Assembly: GCA_024114885.1 (NCBI GenBank)
Contig: CP099427.1
Location: 2,034,001 to 2,098,000 of the forward strand
DNA from: Septoria linicola
Lineage: Eukaryota > Ascomycota > Dothideomycetes > Mycosphaerellales > Mycosphaerellaceae
Reading direction: 5' to 3'
Length of the DNA stretch: 64,000 bases
Within the stretch, counting starts at the first letter, position 1, and each line of letters starts with the position of its first letter. Below, piece by piece: positions 10,572 to 22,415 of this stretch. A program made the translations under genes and the position numbers. The notes beneath the pieces are model-generated. The model saw only the letters and a program-made list of their open reading frames with translations. It had not been told where the DNA came from and did no database searches.

Positions 10572-11896
10572 TTACTTAGTAAGTGGGCGTGGGCATCCGA
10601 GGTTGTCGAATGCCGGGCTGACACGAGTAGCGAGGAAAGCAAGAGCCTCAACAGTTGGAGTGACGATGCCGTTGAGGGTAGATGGCTGGACTTGTGTAGC
10701 GAGCTGGTAGAGCAGGCAAGCGGTCTCTGGTGCGGTGACACCGAGCTCGAGCTTGCCATCCCTGATCTGACGCCAGTTGATGGCGTTGAACGAGCCATCG
10801 GCGGTGTTGGCGCCGAATGGACGTGGGTTAAGGAGGTACATCTTAAGGATCTCCTGGGTGACCAGACGGTTGGTGTATGGCTCGACACGGTTAATCCAGT
10901 TGGCTGGGAGGCGCTCCTCGATGAAGAACGAGTCCATGGTTGCCTGGTCTGGAATGTAGTTTGGTCCAGATGGGAACAGCTCGTACAAGAAAGAAGCGGC
11001 GCCAAAGAGGAGCAGAGAAAGAGGACCAAAGAAGAAGTTGGGGTTCTCGAGAACGGACTGGTCCCAACGCTCACCGCGGTACTTCGCCAGATTTTCGAGA
11101 TTGTGAAGACCGCCAGTGCTGGCGGACATCATATCGTACAACGTGCGGTTGAACGAGAAGTTGTCTCCTCCGCCTATTCCAGCGTTGTTAGTGATAGGAA
11201 TAGAGTAGGAACAGTAAAGAAACTTACCCGTGAAGAAGTCGTTACGGGTGAGAGAGGTATCGGCCTCAAACTTGTTGTGTCCTGCAAGACCTGGCTGGCT
11301 ACCAGTCAAGAGTGGGTTCACAGATGTGCGGGTCGTGGCCTGCGGTACTGTCAGTCATGATCATGCGTAGAATGGCAGGCAATGCTTACATCGCAACCAA
11401 GGGAAAGCTTGGTGGTAACAAGATCACCATCGGCCTGGAGAGCGAGGAATGCCAATAACAGCGCAAGATCGTGTCCAACGTTGTAGACATTCTGTTGTGC
11501 ATCCACGAGCTCATTGAAAGTGACAACACCATCGCGAGCCAAGAAGCCGTGGTTGGCGGCAGTGTTCAGGCCAGGGCATGGGCCACGGATATCACGACCA
11601 GCTCGTGGCGCGATGAACTGATGGTCGGCATCGTCCGGACGGGGCACCTGGTAGCCGCCGCGCTCATTGCCCTTGCGGCCGTTGCGGGCATTGTTGTATT
11701 GACCCTCCTTCACGGGCACTGCGTTGACATGGTTGGCGTTGAATGGGCAAGTCTCTGCGCTACCTGGACCACCTGGTTGCGGGGCTTGTTGGCGCTTGAC
11801 ATTTGCAAAGGCTGAAGAGTCAACACCGGGGACGTTGGAGACCCATGGGAAGGCGGTCGCTCCAGAGAGGAGGGAAAGGGCAACGAAGGACTTCAT
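10572..11896 (-). CDS. Secreted heme-thiolate haloperoxidase/peroxygenase, paralogue B
   Basis: Same family as the genes at 5.7 and 19.8 kb. Three exons (11896..11390, 11339..11228, 11173..10572) give 406 residues. Signal peptide MKSFVALSLLSGATA is followed by FPWV. The heme thiolate is Cys107 in GPCPGLNTAANHG, the canonical Pro-Cys-Pro form. The acid-base motif is HNKFEADTSLTR, with the catalytic Glu inferred from the family. A C-terminal single Cys (LGCPRPL) is also present in paralogue C and may form a disulfide. The second intron (11174..11227) is 54 nt, free of stops and in frame, so its retention would add 18 residues. It lacks the intron after ANHG found in A and C. A TATATTA lies about 105 nt upstream of the ATG on the minus strand. 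Confidence 0.88.
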
Positions 11897-14800
11897 GATG
11901 AAGCTGATGATCTTGTTGATATTGAAGATCACTTGAAAGCTCAGCAGAGGAGATGTTGTTGGTGCTGATCTGAGCAGAATCGAGGAATTGCTGTGACCAT
12001 AATATATCTCCCGCAGCGCCACATACTGAGCGCTCGTCTCTAATTACCACCGAGGAACAAACACATCGTTCTGTCGATCTCCGCATTTCTGGTCAAGTTC
12101 GCGCTATGGACGCTGCCACGAGGCGACTTGGAATACTGCATGCACCAGCACGAAGTGTTCATTTCGGTACTAGGGTCCAATACCGCGAACTCTCCTTGAA
12201 GCGGTCATCGCCTTTGAGAAATGCAGAATGCATGATTGGTCCTTGCGCGCAGAGTAGCATGAGCCACGCACCTGTAGGCCGCAGCATTCGCTGTGACGGA
12301 CACTTGGAAGGTGGTAACGGTGCGACTGGGCACAGGCGGAGAGCTCTTGTCGCTTGCGGATCATTCTTGGTATGCGACTTGGCCTCACAACTTGGCTCGG
12401 TGGTAATACGAGGTGCTTGATGCGGCTGGTAAGCTGGTGTCGCGAATATAATGGATCAGGACGCGAGCAAGAATTGCGCTATAGATGTAATGCAGCTGCC
12501 ATATCGACCACGTGAAGCCACAACGTGCTTCTGGAAAGACCCGATACTCAAAGATTGCGTTTACCAAAATTTGGTAGTTGAAGAACTGTCGAGCGGGCTA
12601 AGCCGCCAAGATGTAGATCTTTCCGTATCCGCTACGCCATGGCGCGAAGGCGCTTGACCTGCCTCATTGGCTGTAAGGACCGCTGAAGACACACTGCAAA
12701 TGTGCGGAGGAGGCTTGAATTGAACGAATCGTAGCGATAGAAATGCGATTACTCCACCGAGGCTGTAAGCCTCTTGCAACATTCCGAGGTGTAAGATAGA
12801 CTTTGAGTTTGGGTTCATGCTAAAAGTGTGTTGATGTGGTAGCCAAAAATGCAGCTGACCCTGGCAAGTTCAGGCGTGCCCGGCTTACGTCTGTGGAGAC
12901 AGGAGAAGTCTTGTTTTTGCAGCAAGTACACTGAGCCTCTCAAGCAATGCCAGTGACGTTTGTTTTCAGGTCTTGATCTTTGTTCGTTGGTCCTGTCGTA
13001 TAGAGCTGATCACTCGTGGTGGCGCTGGTCTGTAGCATTAGAGGACGTGAAGAGTCTGCTGAAGCCTCGTCGTCAACAAGTGCAGATCTGTTTGCAGGCA
13101 GCAATAAATGCCTGCTTGGCATAGCACACACGAAATGGTGTTTTCCATGAACGCCCACGGCACATCAAAGAATTCTACGAAGCCACGCGGGCAGAAAGAG
13201 GCAGTGGCTGTCTCCAGCCTTGGCAGACTTTCTGGTCAGGTGTATGCGAATGATCGACCATAGTTGTAGCAGGTATGTGAGACTGTCTTCGAGTACGTAC
13301 TAACCAGCGGCTTTTCAGATTGAGCAGTTGTTGCGCTCATGTCGAGCTGCCTCGGGACGTCTAAAGGTAAGCATCACCTGATCTTTCGATGCCAGTTGCT
13401 CAGTTGCATATTGGACCGCGCAGTAGAGCGAGTGTGAACGATGGCATTGCTAATGCATCGAGATTGCGAGTCTCCAAGACAGCTCCAGCCTCGAAAGTGC
13501 CTCGGGAGATGTTCAGGAACGAAGCAAGGTTGTGATCCTTCGTGGAAGCGTAACATGCTAGCAAAGCGTGCTCGCCATGTGCACTTTAGCACAGCTGCGT
13601 GAGCGTTCGCACTCGAAAGTGGCTTGCACGCAGCAGTAACATGCGGTATGCTGTAGTATACGTGGCAGCTGCAACCGGGACACAACACAGAGGACATCAG
13701 ATTGTCCTCATCCTGGACGAAGGTAATTATTGGCCTGCAAGAGATGTTCATTTTCCACCTCTTCCAGCAAGTGTCCGTTGTCGATAGCGGCATGTTACCG
13801 GATCCGAAACCCGTAGCTGTACTTGGTTAGGAAGTCTTCCAGAACGCCTTGCAGAATGCACTACTCTGTGTCCACGTGCTTAGACTTCGCCGGGAAACAG
13901 TCTGGCGTGTCGATAATATTATGGTCAATGCAGCTAGAGATTCTCCTTCTGGAGCACGGCAGGTTTAGCCCAAGCTTGAGCGGTAAGCGACTGCCTTCTT
14001 CTTTAGAGCAAGTGCTGATGGTATGCTTTGACGCTCAAGTCATGGCACAGCAGGGTTGAGAAAGTACCGCGGTGATGAGAAGAATGAGCAATGCGCGAAT
14101 GCGAGCTTCACCTGTGCGTGCTCTTGTCGATGAGCAAGGAGACAGCTCAGTGATGATTGAGCCCGGTGCGCGAGAATGGCGAAAGAGCCTGCTTTTGAGC
14201 ACACGAGGATGTGGTCAAGCTGCAAGAGGACAGCAATATGCAGACCTCCATTGGTATCATAAGGCTGGTCGATGAGTCTGTAAGCATGTATGTCCAATAA
14301 ACCGCAAGGGCGCGGCAATGCTCAGCGGAGGAGATGCTATCTTCCATGCATCGGTAGTGCAACCGGGCCGGGTGAGGATAATCGCTGTCTTTGGCTCAAC
14401 AAGACGAGCGGTGAAGTCTGGCGGTCGATACATGTTGCTGCTGTGATCTTCTTCTGACTTGTGCTAACCATTTCGCAGATCCTTGTCGCAGATCCTTGAG
14501 GACTGTCCTTCTTCGACCCAAGCTACCGCCAGCCCGCAATTGCTGTGCAAAGAGTCCACCGATCGCACGATAGGAAGGCTTTTCGGACGACCGTGATGAA
14601 ATCGCGATGCGCTTGGCTGATGTACTTGACTTCGAAGCAGCGCTGGATTCATGGGGCCCACGTTCATCATCTATCGCCGTCATCGATGTCCCGTTGGCAT
14701 ATGTTGTGTGGTGGCGCTGCAGAGAACAATCAATGCGCGCCACCAGGTGTCCGCCTGTGCCCTCAGTCGCAGCGATGATGGACATGCGAACGGCGTTCCC

Positions 14801-16498
14801 TCTCCCGCTGCGTGAGAATGCGCAATCTCCAGATTGCCGATGGTGATAATGTCGTGTCGATGACCTGCTGGGTCTGATCTCTCGCTGGCGGATGAAGAGT
14901 CGAAGTGAAGGCCAAAAGGAAGCAGACGCTTCGCCATGGACTGCTTCACGGCATGATAGCTTCGTTGTGGCTGATCGTTGCCCTCTGGACATGGCATTCC
15001 ATACCAGAAAGACGATGCCCTTTCCGTGGTTCGTTGAAGAGGTGTATTGGCCGGAGGGGAAGCGGCAAACTGCAAGCCTTTCAAACGAGCTGCATGCCTA
15101 CCCCTGCCACTTCTAACTGATATATTGCATCAGTAGTGATCTTACCTCAACAAATCAAAAGCGCAGCTACAGCAACACCAGCAGACTTTGGTCTGGTGGT
15201 AACGTACGTATGAAACTTTCTCTTACTGTTCTTCGTGCAACGTGACAAAAGGTAAAAGGCGGCTTTGGCAGCGGCATATGGCAGAGCATAAGCTCAGATC
15301 TCTTTTTTGGGCTGGTCTGGTGTTCGATCCAGGGGCTGGGTTGTATTCAGGGCTGTGAGATATACATACTTTTGCACCGCTTCAGTTCCAGACCATCTGC
15401 CGCTTCCTTTTGGCTCACACCACCATCGAACAGGACCTTCGAGATCAGAAGCCATTGTCCAATTGAGCGCAGTGCCACTTAATCCTCATTTTGCTTCCGA
15501 CTGTCCTGCGTTGTCCGCGCCGTCGCGTGGAAAGAGAAGAAGCTGTTCGACGAGAAGCGACCCCAGAGCTATCTGACCTCGACTCAACTCCCTTGCATGC
15601 CTCGTGGTACAACACACGCCAGGACAGCCTGCTCGCGAGTGACGTTCGATGACGACCCTCTCTCACGCATCATCTTCGATCCCGACTCAAAAAGTGCCAC
15701 AGAACAGTGCGGCAAGTGTCTCGACAGCAGGGAGATACAGGTAGAGGCTGTAATCTACGCTGGCAGAAATACTCATCATCAACTTCCTGGCTCATGTGAA
15801 TGCGTCAATACATGCAACGCGCGCGAGCAGCACCGTCTGTAGATGGTAACGAGTCTCACGCTAGCATTTTACTAAGATGCAGAGGCAAGCGAGAGATCAT
15901 ACAGAGCGATGGTCACAGCCAGTCCTTCCTGCTTCACTTTCGACGAGGCTAGTAGCACCATGCGCGGAAGCAAGAATATCACGCCGCCCCATTCGCGGTC
16001 GTCTGTACTCAATGATAACGAAACAACGCACGAGAAAGCGTCTTACCTGTCCCGAAAGCATCTTCTGACAGCATTGTAGTGATAATATCTGCGTGCGAGG
16101 ACGCCGCGGCAGCAGGCAATAAAAGGTGAACTGCCTCTGTTTGATGCAAAGGTGGCTCTGGCTCGGTGTATTTTCGCACGGTCTGCTCCACGGCTACCAA
16201 GTCCGGTCCATTGAGTCCTAAACGCTTTACATAGAGTCGGCATCGAATACTAACATTCGATCTTCCCGCTGCGAGCGTGTCTTTACGCACTTGAAAATCC
16301 CTCCAATGCAACATGACCGAAGCTTCACAGTTGGTCACAAGTTTCACGACGGTCTCAAGATAGAAAGCATGTCGCCAGGTAGGTCGAAGGCGCGCTCTCG
16401 ATCGATTGGGACATGTCGTCACCAAGAAGCGTTGAAAAACGCTCGCGAAGATTATGCGTGTCGCATAAAGTCCTAGTTTCGCTCTGCAGCATGCGTTT
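11897..16498. other. Long intergenic stretch, no gene supported
   Basis: About 4.6 kb with many overlapping frames on both strands, the longest near 200 codons (14396..14992, minus). None has a domain I recognise, none shows a clear chain of phased introns, and composition resembles the genic surroundings rather than a transposon. I cannot exclude a lineage-specific gene or a non-coding RNA. The first part is the promoter region of peroxidase B. Confidence 0.35.
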
Positions 16499-16575
16499 GT
16501 AGCGATAGGCGGAGTGCGGCAAGGACTCGAAATCCTAAACCAGCGGGCTTCACTTTATCGATTCGAGTCGCTGCG
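16499..16575 (+). pseudogene. Degenerate tRNA-Ser(CGA)-like sequence
   Basis: A 7-bp acceptor-stem pairing is possible between GTAGCGA (16499..16505) and TCGCTGC (16568..16574, one T-G wobble). The anticodon arm GGA-CTCGAAA-TCC (about 16524..16536) would carry anticodon CGA, and a GCGGGCTTC-like variable arm follows, as in class II tRNA-Ser. The T arm does not pair and its B box reads GATTCGAGTCG rather than GGTTCGANTCC; the D arm is also shortened. I call it a tRNA relic, not a working gene. Confidence 0.35.
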
Positions 16576-16738
16576 CATGACTGAAGCAGGCATCCTTGAG
16601 CCATCATCTTGTTCAATGTGCGCGGTAAGAAGCCCGAATGGTATGCAAGGTGGATGGGAAACAGACGGAGCGTGAAGAAGATGTAGAAAAGTGAAGGTCG
16701 CGTTTGATGGGGCTATCTTCCTCTGCCGGCTCTGAAGC

Positions 16739-17248
16739 TCAAGCAGCAACAGGAGCGAAAACATCTTCTCCATCCTCTTCAACAAGTCCATACGCATCAT
16801 CTCCATCATCATCATCACTTACGAAAGTCCTCTTAATCGGCACCTTGATCGCCTTGAAAGGCCACTTATCACTAATCCCCGGCTTGACCGCACCCTTCCC
16901 GTACTGAATCCTCCACATCTGACACAGGTTCTTACCATGGAATCGCGTCTTTTGGTGATTGGCACAGATATGGTAGAACTGGCGGTAGCACACCGAAGAG
17001 GGGACCCACTGGGCTGGACGGCATGAGTTTGCAGGAGTCGGGCTGATCCAGACGCGAGAGCTAGATTGTCCGTAGCGGCCGGTGCTGGCATAGGCGGAGG
17101 GGACTTCCATATTGGAAATCGCGCAGAAGATGTTGATGTTGTCGTAGGCTTTGGGGTGCCATTTCTTGCATTCGTCTTTGGCCCAGGAGTCCCAGGCGGA
17201 GACGAGGGCGGCTGCGGTGAGAGCGAGTATGGTGGTGAGGAGCTTCAT
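16739..17248 (-). CDS. Small secreted protein with six cysteines
   Basis: Single-exon gene of 169 residues. The ATG at 17248 is chosen because it opens a clear signal peptide (MKLLTTILALTAAALVSA) followed by WDSW. The mature part has six Cys (in DECKKW, IFCAI, NSCR, SSVCY, HICAN and NLCQ), enough for three disulfides, and a short acidic tail with DDDDGDD near the C-terminus. Length, secretion signal and cysteine content are those of candidate effectors or secreted lysozyme-like small proteins of fungi, but I recognise no family. A microsatellite-like run (CATCTCCATCATCATCA) encodes the acidic tail. Confidence 0.65.
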   Translation of the reverse strand: MKLLTTILALTAAALVSAWDSWAKDECKKWHPKAYDNINIFCAISNMEVPSAYASTGRYGQSSSRVWISPTPANSCRPAQWVPSSVCYRQFYHICANHQKTRFHGKNLCQMWRIQYGKGAVKPGISDKWPFKAIKVPIKRTFVSDDDDGDDAYGLVEEDGEDVFAPVAA

Positions 17249-17387
17249 GTTGTTGCACTCTCTGGTCGATTTGTTGTGGTTTGGTGATGAGAAATGCGGG
17301 CTTGCAACATATGAGGGTTCCATCTTGGTGGCGTCCGCTGATCGTTTGTCTACTGCTCGTCCTTGACTGGTCGCATGCGTAGGTAGT

Positions 17388-18107
17388 TCAGCCTTCGTAT
17401 TGTTCCTCAGCGATGTCCAGAGAAGTAGACAAAGCGGTTCCAGTCGTGCGGGATGTGATTGTTGTGGCATCGGAACAAAGAATCTTGCGCTGCTGTGGTG
17501 AGGTGCCCAGTCTACTGCTGGCCTCCACCGCCATTTCGAACACCACATCGTGCACGATGCAGTAGTCTTCCAGCGCTTTGAAGACGTTCCTCTGCGGGCC
17601 CATCATCGTACCCCTGATCTGCTGCAGTACGTACTCTACTATCCTGTTGGCGAAAACGCCGCCTGTCAGGACGCCTCTGAAGCGCGTTCCCAAGAACACG
17701 AGCTGAGGGCGCGCGCCCGGGACTCTGCTCTGGTGTACGTAGTTCCCAATGGCTAGCCAGAAAAGGGCTGTGTCGCTGCTGGGAAGTGACGCTGCTCCCA
17801 TTTGCAGTCTGGCGATCTCACGCCGCAATCGCTGCTGAGCTGCATCATCGCCGGTGATGCGCTCGCGATGAGCGTTGACCACCTCCAAGAAAGACACGAA
17901 GCTCAGGATCAGTGAGTGCGATGAGAATGTGCCCAGCTTCGCACTGGTGGCGCGGTCTTGAAGCTCATCGCGGAGAGTGCGGCGAGTCTTTCTCGTAAAT
18001 CGTCCTAACGCAGCGGAGCGGTTCGCAAGTGATGGCAACATGGCTGGCTTGTGTCCTCTGTTCTCTTCCAATTTTGGTCGTTTTCTCCCAGTTCTGTGAT
18101 GTTCCAA
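17388..18107 (-). CDS. Hypothetical protein, 239 residues
   Basis: One uninterrupted frame; family not recognised. A basic N-terminus (RTGRKRPKLEENRG, and TRKTRRTLRDEL) is followed by a mixed helical region and a short hydrophobic piece (SHSLILSFVSFLEVV). An internal ATG at 18041 (MLPSLANRS) may be the true start because the part before it looks like leader sequence. It lies 140 nt upstream, on the same strand, of the secreted protein gene. No intron is needed. Confidence is limited because only length and moderate composition support it. Confidence 0.4.
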   Translation of the reverse strand: MEHHRTGRKRPKLEENRGHKPAMLPSLANRSAALGRFTRKTRRTLRDELQDRATSAKLGTFSSHSLILSFVSFLEVVNAHRERITGDDAAQQRLRREIARLQMGAASLPSSDTALFWLAIGNYVHQSRVPGARPQLVFLGTRFRGVLTGGVFANRIVEYVLQQIRGTMMGPQRNVFKALEDYCIVHDVVFEMAVEASSRLGTSPQQRKILCSDATTITSRTTGTALSTSLDIAEEQYEG

Positions 18108-19769
18108 GCTGCCAGATGCAAAGTTCGTATGTTTTGGTCGCTGTCAGTATCATTGAGAAGGTCAGTGCCAAGCGTTTTATACTCTGCATGAGCATCGACT
18201 CGAATTCATTTACTGTTCGCCACATCGTCAACAAAGTACGGCTGATTCAGTCGAGAGAACTTCGACATGGACTCGACGTGGGCGATATGCACCACCAAAG
18301 CAGCGAGAGTCAGCAATTCACAGCTCGAGCAGCAGCGCGCTGAGCAGACTACTTCGCGCATGGGGACTGGCCAGACTTCTACCTTCATCGTCTCCTGACG
18401 CTGCTTGGAATGTTCCGCAGCACCAGACCTTCGGTCATAGCTCTTGCGCATCACGGGCGACCAACGTAATCGATGTTGACGAGGTTCCGAGCAGTGCAGT
18501 GGCCAGACTTGAGAGTCAGGATGCTTGATAATCTCGGTCTCTAGCAAGAGTGCGCATGGCAAAGCGCTTTCTAGTATTGGCACAATCAGCCAGACTGACA
18601 GGCCACAGGAAGTCCTGCGCTGTTGATGCTAGAGGAGAGGAGTGAGGTACAATTGAGTTTTCGTGCCCTGGGCGGGCAGGATGCCGAGGCCCCACCAGCA
18701 AATGACATGGGGGAAGTTGGTCAACAAAGACCTCACCCTGCTGATCTTCCTCCTTTGAGCAATCTCTGCGACGCCAAAAGTCTGGTCATGCCACTACAGA
18801 CGTTGTGTGCGCTCGATCATTCTTGCCCTGCCTAGATTGTTGTGTATGGCACGCTCGTTTTCTGTTTGCAGGTCGATCACTGTAGCAAGCATCATGTAGA
18901 CACGCCACCAGGATCTCCTATTGGAACGCGTCGTTCCTTATGCTTTGACACCACAACGACGCCATAGCGGGATGAGGCTTTCAGCACCTCACGTGGATGG
19001 GACCAAGGACAAATTGAGCTCATGAGCTTAAATCTAGTGTGTGTAGATCTGCCGCATGTATTGCGGATTTCTGTCTGGAAACTGGCCAAATTCCTCGGTA
19101 CTTTTGAGCCATCCTCATCGGCGCCAGACAAAGCTTCTCGAATGCAGATCTGGTGTTGTACTAGGCCGATTACTCATCGTTGGCAGAGGAATGACCATTT
19201 GCGTACTTGAGCAAGCTTGTAAACAGATGTGCAACAGAAGTACAACCACCACGACGCCAAATATGTCAGTGGCAGCACAGAATCCGGGGGCAAACTGCGA
19301 GGCTGCAAGGCCCGTCACAGGCGTCAAGAAAGTGCCATCATACCCAAATTGTTGACCTCCTGCACGGCACACAAGCGCCAATGAGCGTCGATTCATGGCC
19401 GCCATCTACAGACAGCCACACGGGACACTCCACAGCCTACCTCAAGCTACCACGATCTCGACCCGCGTTCCCGCAACCCCATGAACCCTCGTGAGGAATA
19501 GCAATGTTGCAGCCAATCATTGCTATACACTGCGCCATCGAGCTTCCTGAAAGCAACAAGCACATGTCTCCAAGCAGCCACGAGCTCGAATAAGCTGCAC
19601 GCGAAGCCCTGGAAAGCTCCGCTCGAACTTGCTTCTGGCCTCAATTGCCCAACACCGAGGAGAGTAAGCAAGAAGTTCCAGGCTGCCGTTCGCTGTAGTA
19701 TATTTGAGGCGAGGAAGGCCTTCTATTCCTTCCCAACCAACAACCTTTTCCACAATTACTACTGCCACA
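18108..19769. other. Intergenic, no gene supported
   Basis: Short overlapping frames only. The last 100 nt are the promoter and leader of peroxidase C, with a TAGTATATTTGA element about 75 nt before its ATG that could serve as TATA box. Confidence 0.4.
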
Positions 19770-21371
19770 ATGTCTTTTGGTCTTGTTGCAGTCGCAGCCT
19801 TGGCCGGCCAGGCCGCTGCTTTCCCATGGGTCGCCCGTCATGTCGGCATGGACCCCAACGAGATGTCTGCTCGTGATGCTCTCGTCACTCGTCAGGCTCC
19901 AGGCTCGAATGTCTGCCCAAACAACCCAAACCACAAGGGTGCTGTGCCATTCAACATCAAGTTCCCATACTGCGGTGCCCAGAACGGTGCTCCAGGTTTC
20001 CAGACCTGCATTCTGAACCAGGTCCCAGCTAAGGTAAGAACACGATGCGATATGGTCAGCAATCTTCAAATGCTAACGCAGGTTGCAGGGTGACACTGCC
20101 CACGCATGGCAGGCACCAGGTCCACTCGACATTCGTGGACCTTGCCCAGGCCTCAACACTGCTGCCAACCACGGTAAATCGATCATCATTCTATCAAGCA
20201 CCAGACCGTAGCTAACAACTGCACAGGTTTCTTGAGCCGTGACGGTATCACTACCTTCGCCGAGCTCACTGATGCCCAACAGAACGTGTACGGTGTCGGC
20301 TACGACTTAGCTGTCCTCCTCGCCGTCTTGGGTGTCGGTCTTGACGGTGACCCAGTCACCCGCAAGCTGTCTTTGGGATGCGATGCTACTTCGCGCACCG
20401 CTGCACCAGGTCTTGGCCCAGAGCCAGGTCTCAATGGTCACAACAAATTCGAGGGAGACACATCCTTGACACGTAACGATTTCTACACGGTAAGTGCAAC
20501 TGCTAGAAGGCCCCTTCCTTCTGTCTCTCCCTTGCATGTCGACGCTGTGGCACTCCTCGCTGAGAGCCGTGCAACGGCAGTTTGATAGATGTCTGAGACA
20601 TTGCTAACTCGCCGAAAACAGGCAAACGGCGACAACTTCCGCTTCAACCGTACTCTGTACGACATGATGTCCAGAACTACTGGCGGTTTGCACAACCGCG
20701 AAAACGTGGCCCTGTACAGGTTCCAGAGATACCAGCAGTCGCTGAACGAGAACGGCAACTTCTACTGTAAGCTTCCTTCCCTCTTTCCATCATGGCATCA
20801 TCTCTGACAATGCTGGCAGTCGGTCCAAAGTCCCTTCTCCTCTTCGGTGCCTCGTCTTTCTTGTACGAGCTCTTCCCCAACCGCGGCGACGCTGGTGTTC
20901 CAGACCAGGCCACCATGGACTCTTTCTTCCTCCGCGAGAAGCTCCCAGACAACTGGTTCTCTCGTGTGACTCCATACACCATCCCAGACGTCGCTGCCGA
21001 GATTGCTGCTCAGTACTTCTTGCACCCAGTTGCCTTCGGTGGTAACACTGGCAAGCCAGTAAGTCGCAATCTACACACAGTCTATCAGCATGTACTAACG
21101 CATCTCCCAGAACACCTTCGTTGGCATCGGCTCCCAGGGTCCATACATCAGCAACAGCACCATCCCAGGCTCGCCACAGGGTGTCGCTTGCTTGCTGTAC
21201 CAGGTCGCCACTGAGAACATCCCATCTGCCATCGGTGGTTATGGTGAGCCGACTACCCCTGCTGCCAACCTCAACTGGATGAGGCAGATGCTTAACCCAG
21301 TCTTCACCAACTCTTCCCTCTCTGGCGCTGCTGCCTTCGGCTGCCCAGTCGTCACTGGCACTGCCTCGTAG
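19770..21371 (+). CDS. Secreted heme-thiolate haloperoxidase/peroxygenase, paralogue C
   Basis: Third peroxidase family 2 member. Six exons (19770..20033, 20089..20173, 20227..20489, 20622..20766, 20820..21058, 21111..21371) join in phase to 418 residues. Signal peptide MSFGLVAVAALAGQAAA is followed by FPWV. Heme-ligand Cys107 lies in GPCPGLNTAANHG. The conserved segment LTDAQQNVYGVGYDLAVLLA follows, then the acid-base motif HNKFEGDTSLTR. The C-terminal half shares LLLFGASSFLYELFP and DQATMDSFF with paralogue B, its closest relative here. A terminal FGCP Cys may pair in a disulfide. The first acceptor must be the second of two AGs (ending 20088), because the first gives an in-frame stop. The 3' region has a repeated GTGGAGAGAT. 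Confidence 0.9.
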
Positions 21372-22415
21372 AGGATTGTTGCCTGATGAATGAGTGTTGG
21401 ATGAAGTAACGGTGTGGAGAGATGTGGAGAGATGATGAAAAAAGAAAGAGAATACGGATGATGAATATACGTGTATATACTTGTGGAGATAGCCAATGGT
21501 AGAAACAATCTTTCATGACAATCCCTTGTCCCTCCTTTCACTTCGTATCGACATCTCGTGGGTGACATGCTCGCCGACTGTTGCTCCGCGTGAACACGAA
21601 AACCTGTACAGCTTATGGGTGCAGAGCTGGCACGAGGTAGACGTGTTTGCTCAAGCTCTGATGGCAAAGTGTTTACACCCCCACTCCAGCGAGGAGGTCA
21701 TGCTCTCCACGACCATTGCGTAGAGAGCGCACGGAGACAGCCCCCTCGTGTCATGATCTTTATGTATTGTGCATCCTGCATTGTCGTCCGTACATCTAAA
21801 GGTGAAGGCCTAGTTAGCCGCCGACAGTAGGCGATTCTCCACCTCCGGTATATTTCATGAAGAGCCCGAAGTCCTGCCACCAAAACATTCCCACATTCAC
21901 ACCGCTATCGCAGCTCTACACAATGTCAATCTTGTCCTGTCGCCTTTATGTTTCACTTTGTACAGCGATAAGTCTCCTCTTGATTCTGCTCAGTAGCTGC
22001 TGATTTCGTGCCACGACAGTCGTTGTATAGATTGCCTAGAAGTGGTAGTGGTAAGCGTCTAGGTAGATCACCATGCACGTCAGTTGGTCCAGTCTCGGGC
22101 TGTGTATCACGATCTGGAATCTGCTAGAGCTCTGCACTAGGAGGTATCGAGCTCCTTACCGCTATCTTGCTTCTACACGAGGAAGAAGTATAAGATTGAG
22201 CTTCGAGATCTCTTTCGCGTGGACATGGTCTATGGCTTACTCGAGAATTTGGCTGAGTACTTGTGCTTAGACTGCATCCCTCTATCATCTCTGAGCCACA
22301 TAAATCTCATCGATATCTGTAACTAGCGCAGCTTCCTCTTTCTGATATAACATAACACTGACAAAGGTTGAATGCACGCAGATCGCCGATAGTGTGAACG
22401 TGAAGACGATTCTTC
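21372..22415. other. Intergenic between convergent genes
   Basis: 3' flanks of peroxidase C and of the GPI-type protein gene. Contains the short direct repeat GTGGAGAGATGTGGAGAGAT near 21415. No gene supported. Confidence 0.5.

Noticed and set aside
10692..11360. 222-codon + strand frame opposite peroxidase B
   Set aside because: Antisense shadow; the minus strand has signal peptide, heme motif and splice sites.
14396..14992. 198-codon minus-strand frame
   Set aside because: Composition is Arg/Ser rich, it overlaps several frames of similar length, and no domain or intron pattern supports it.
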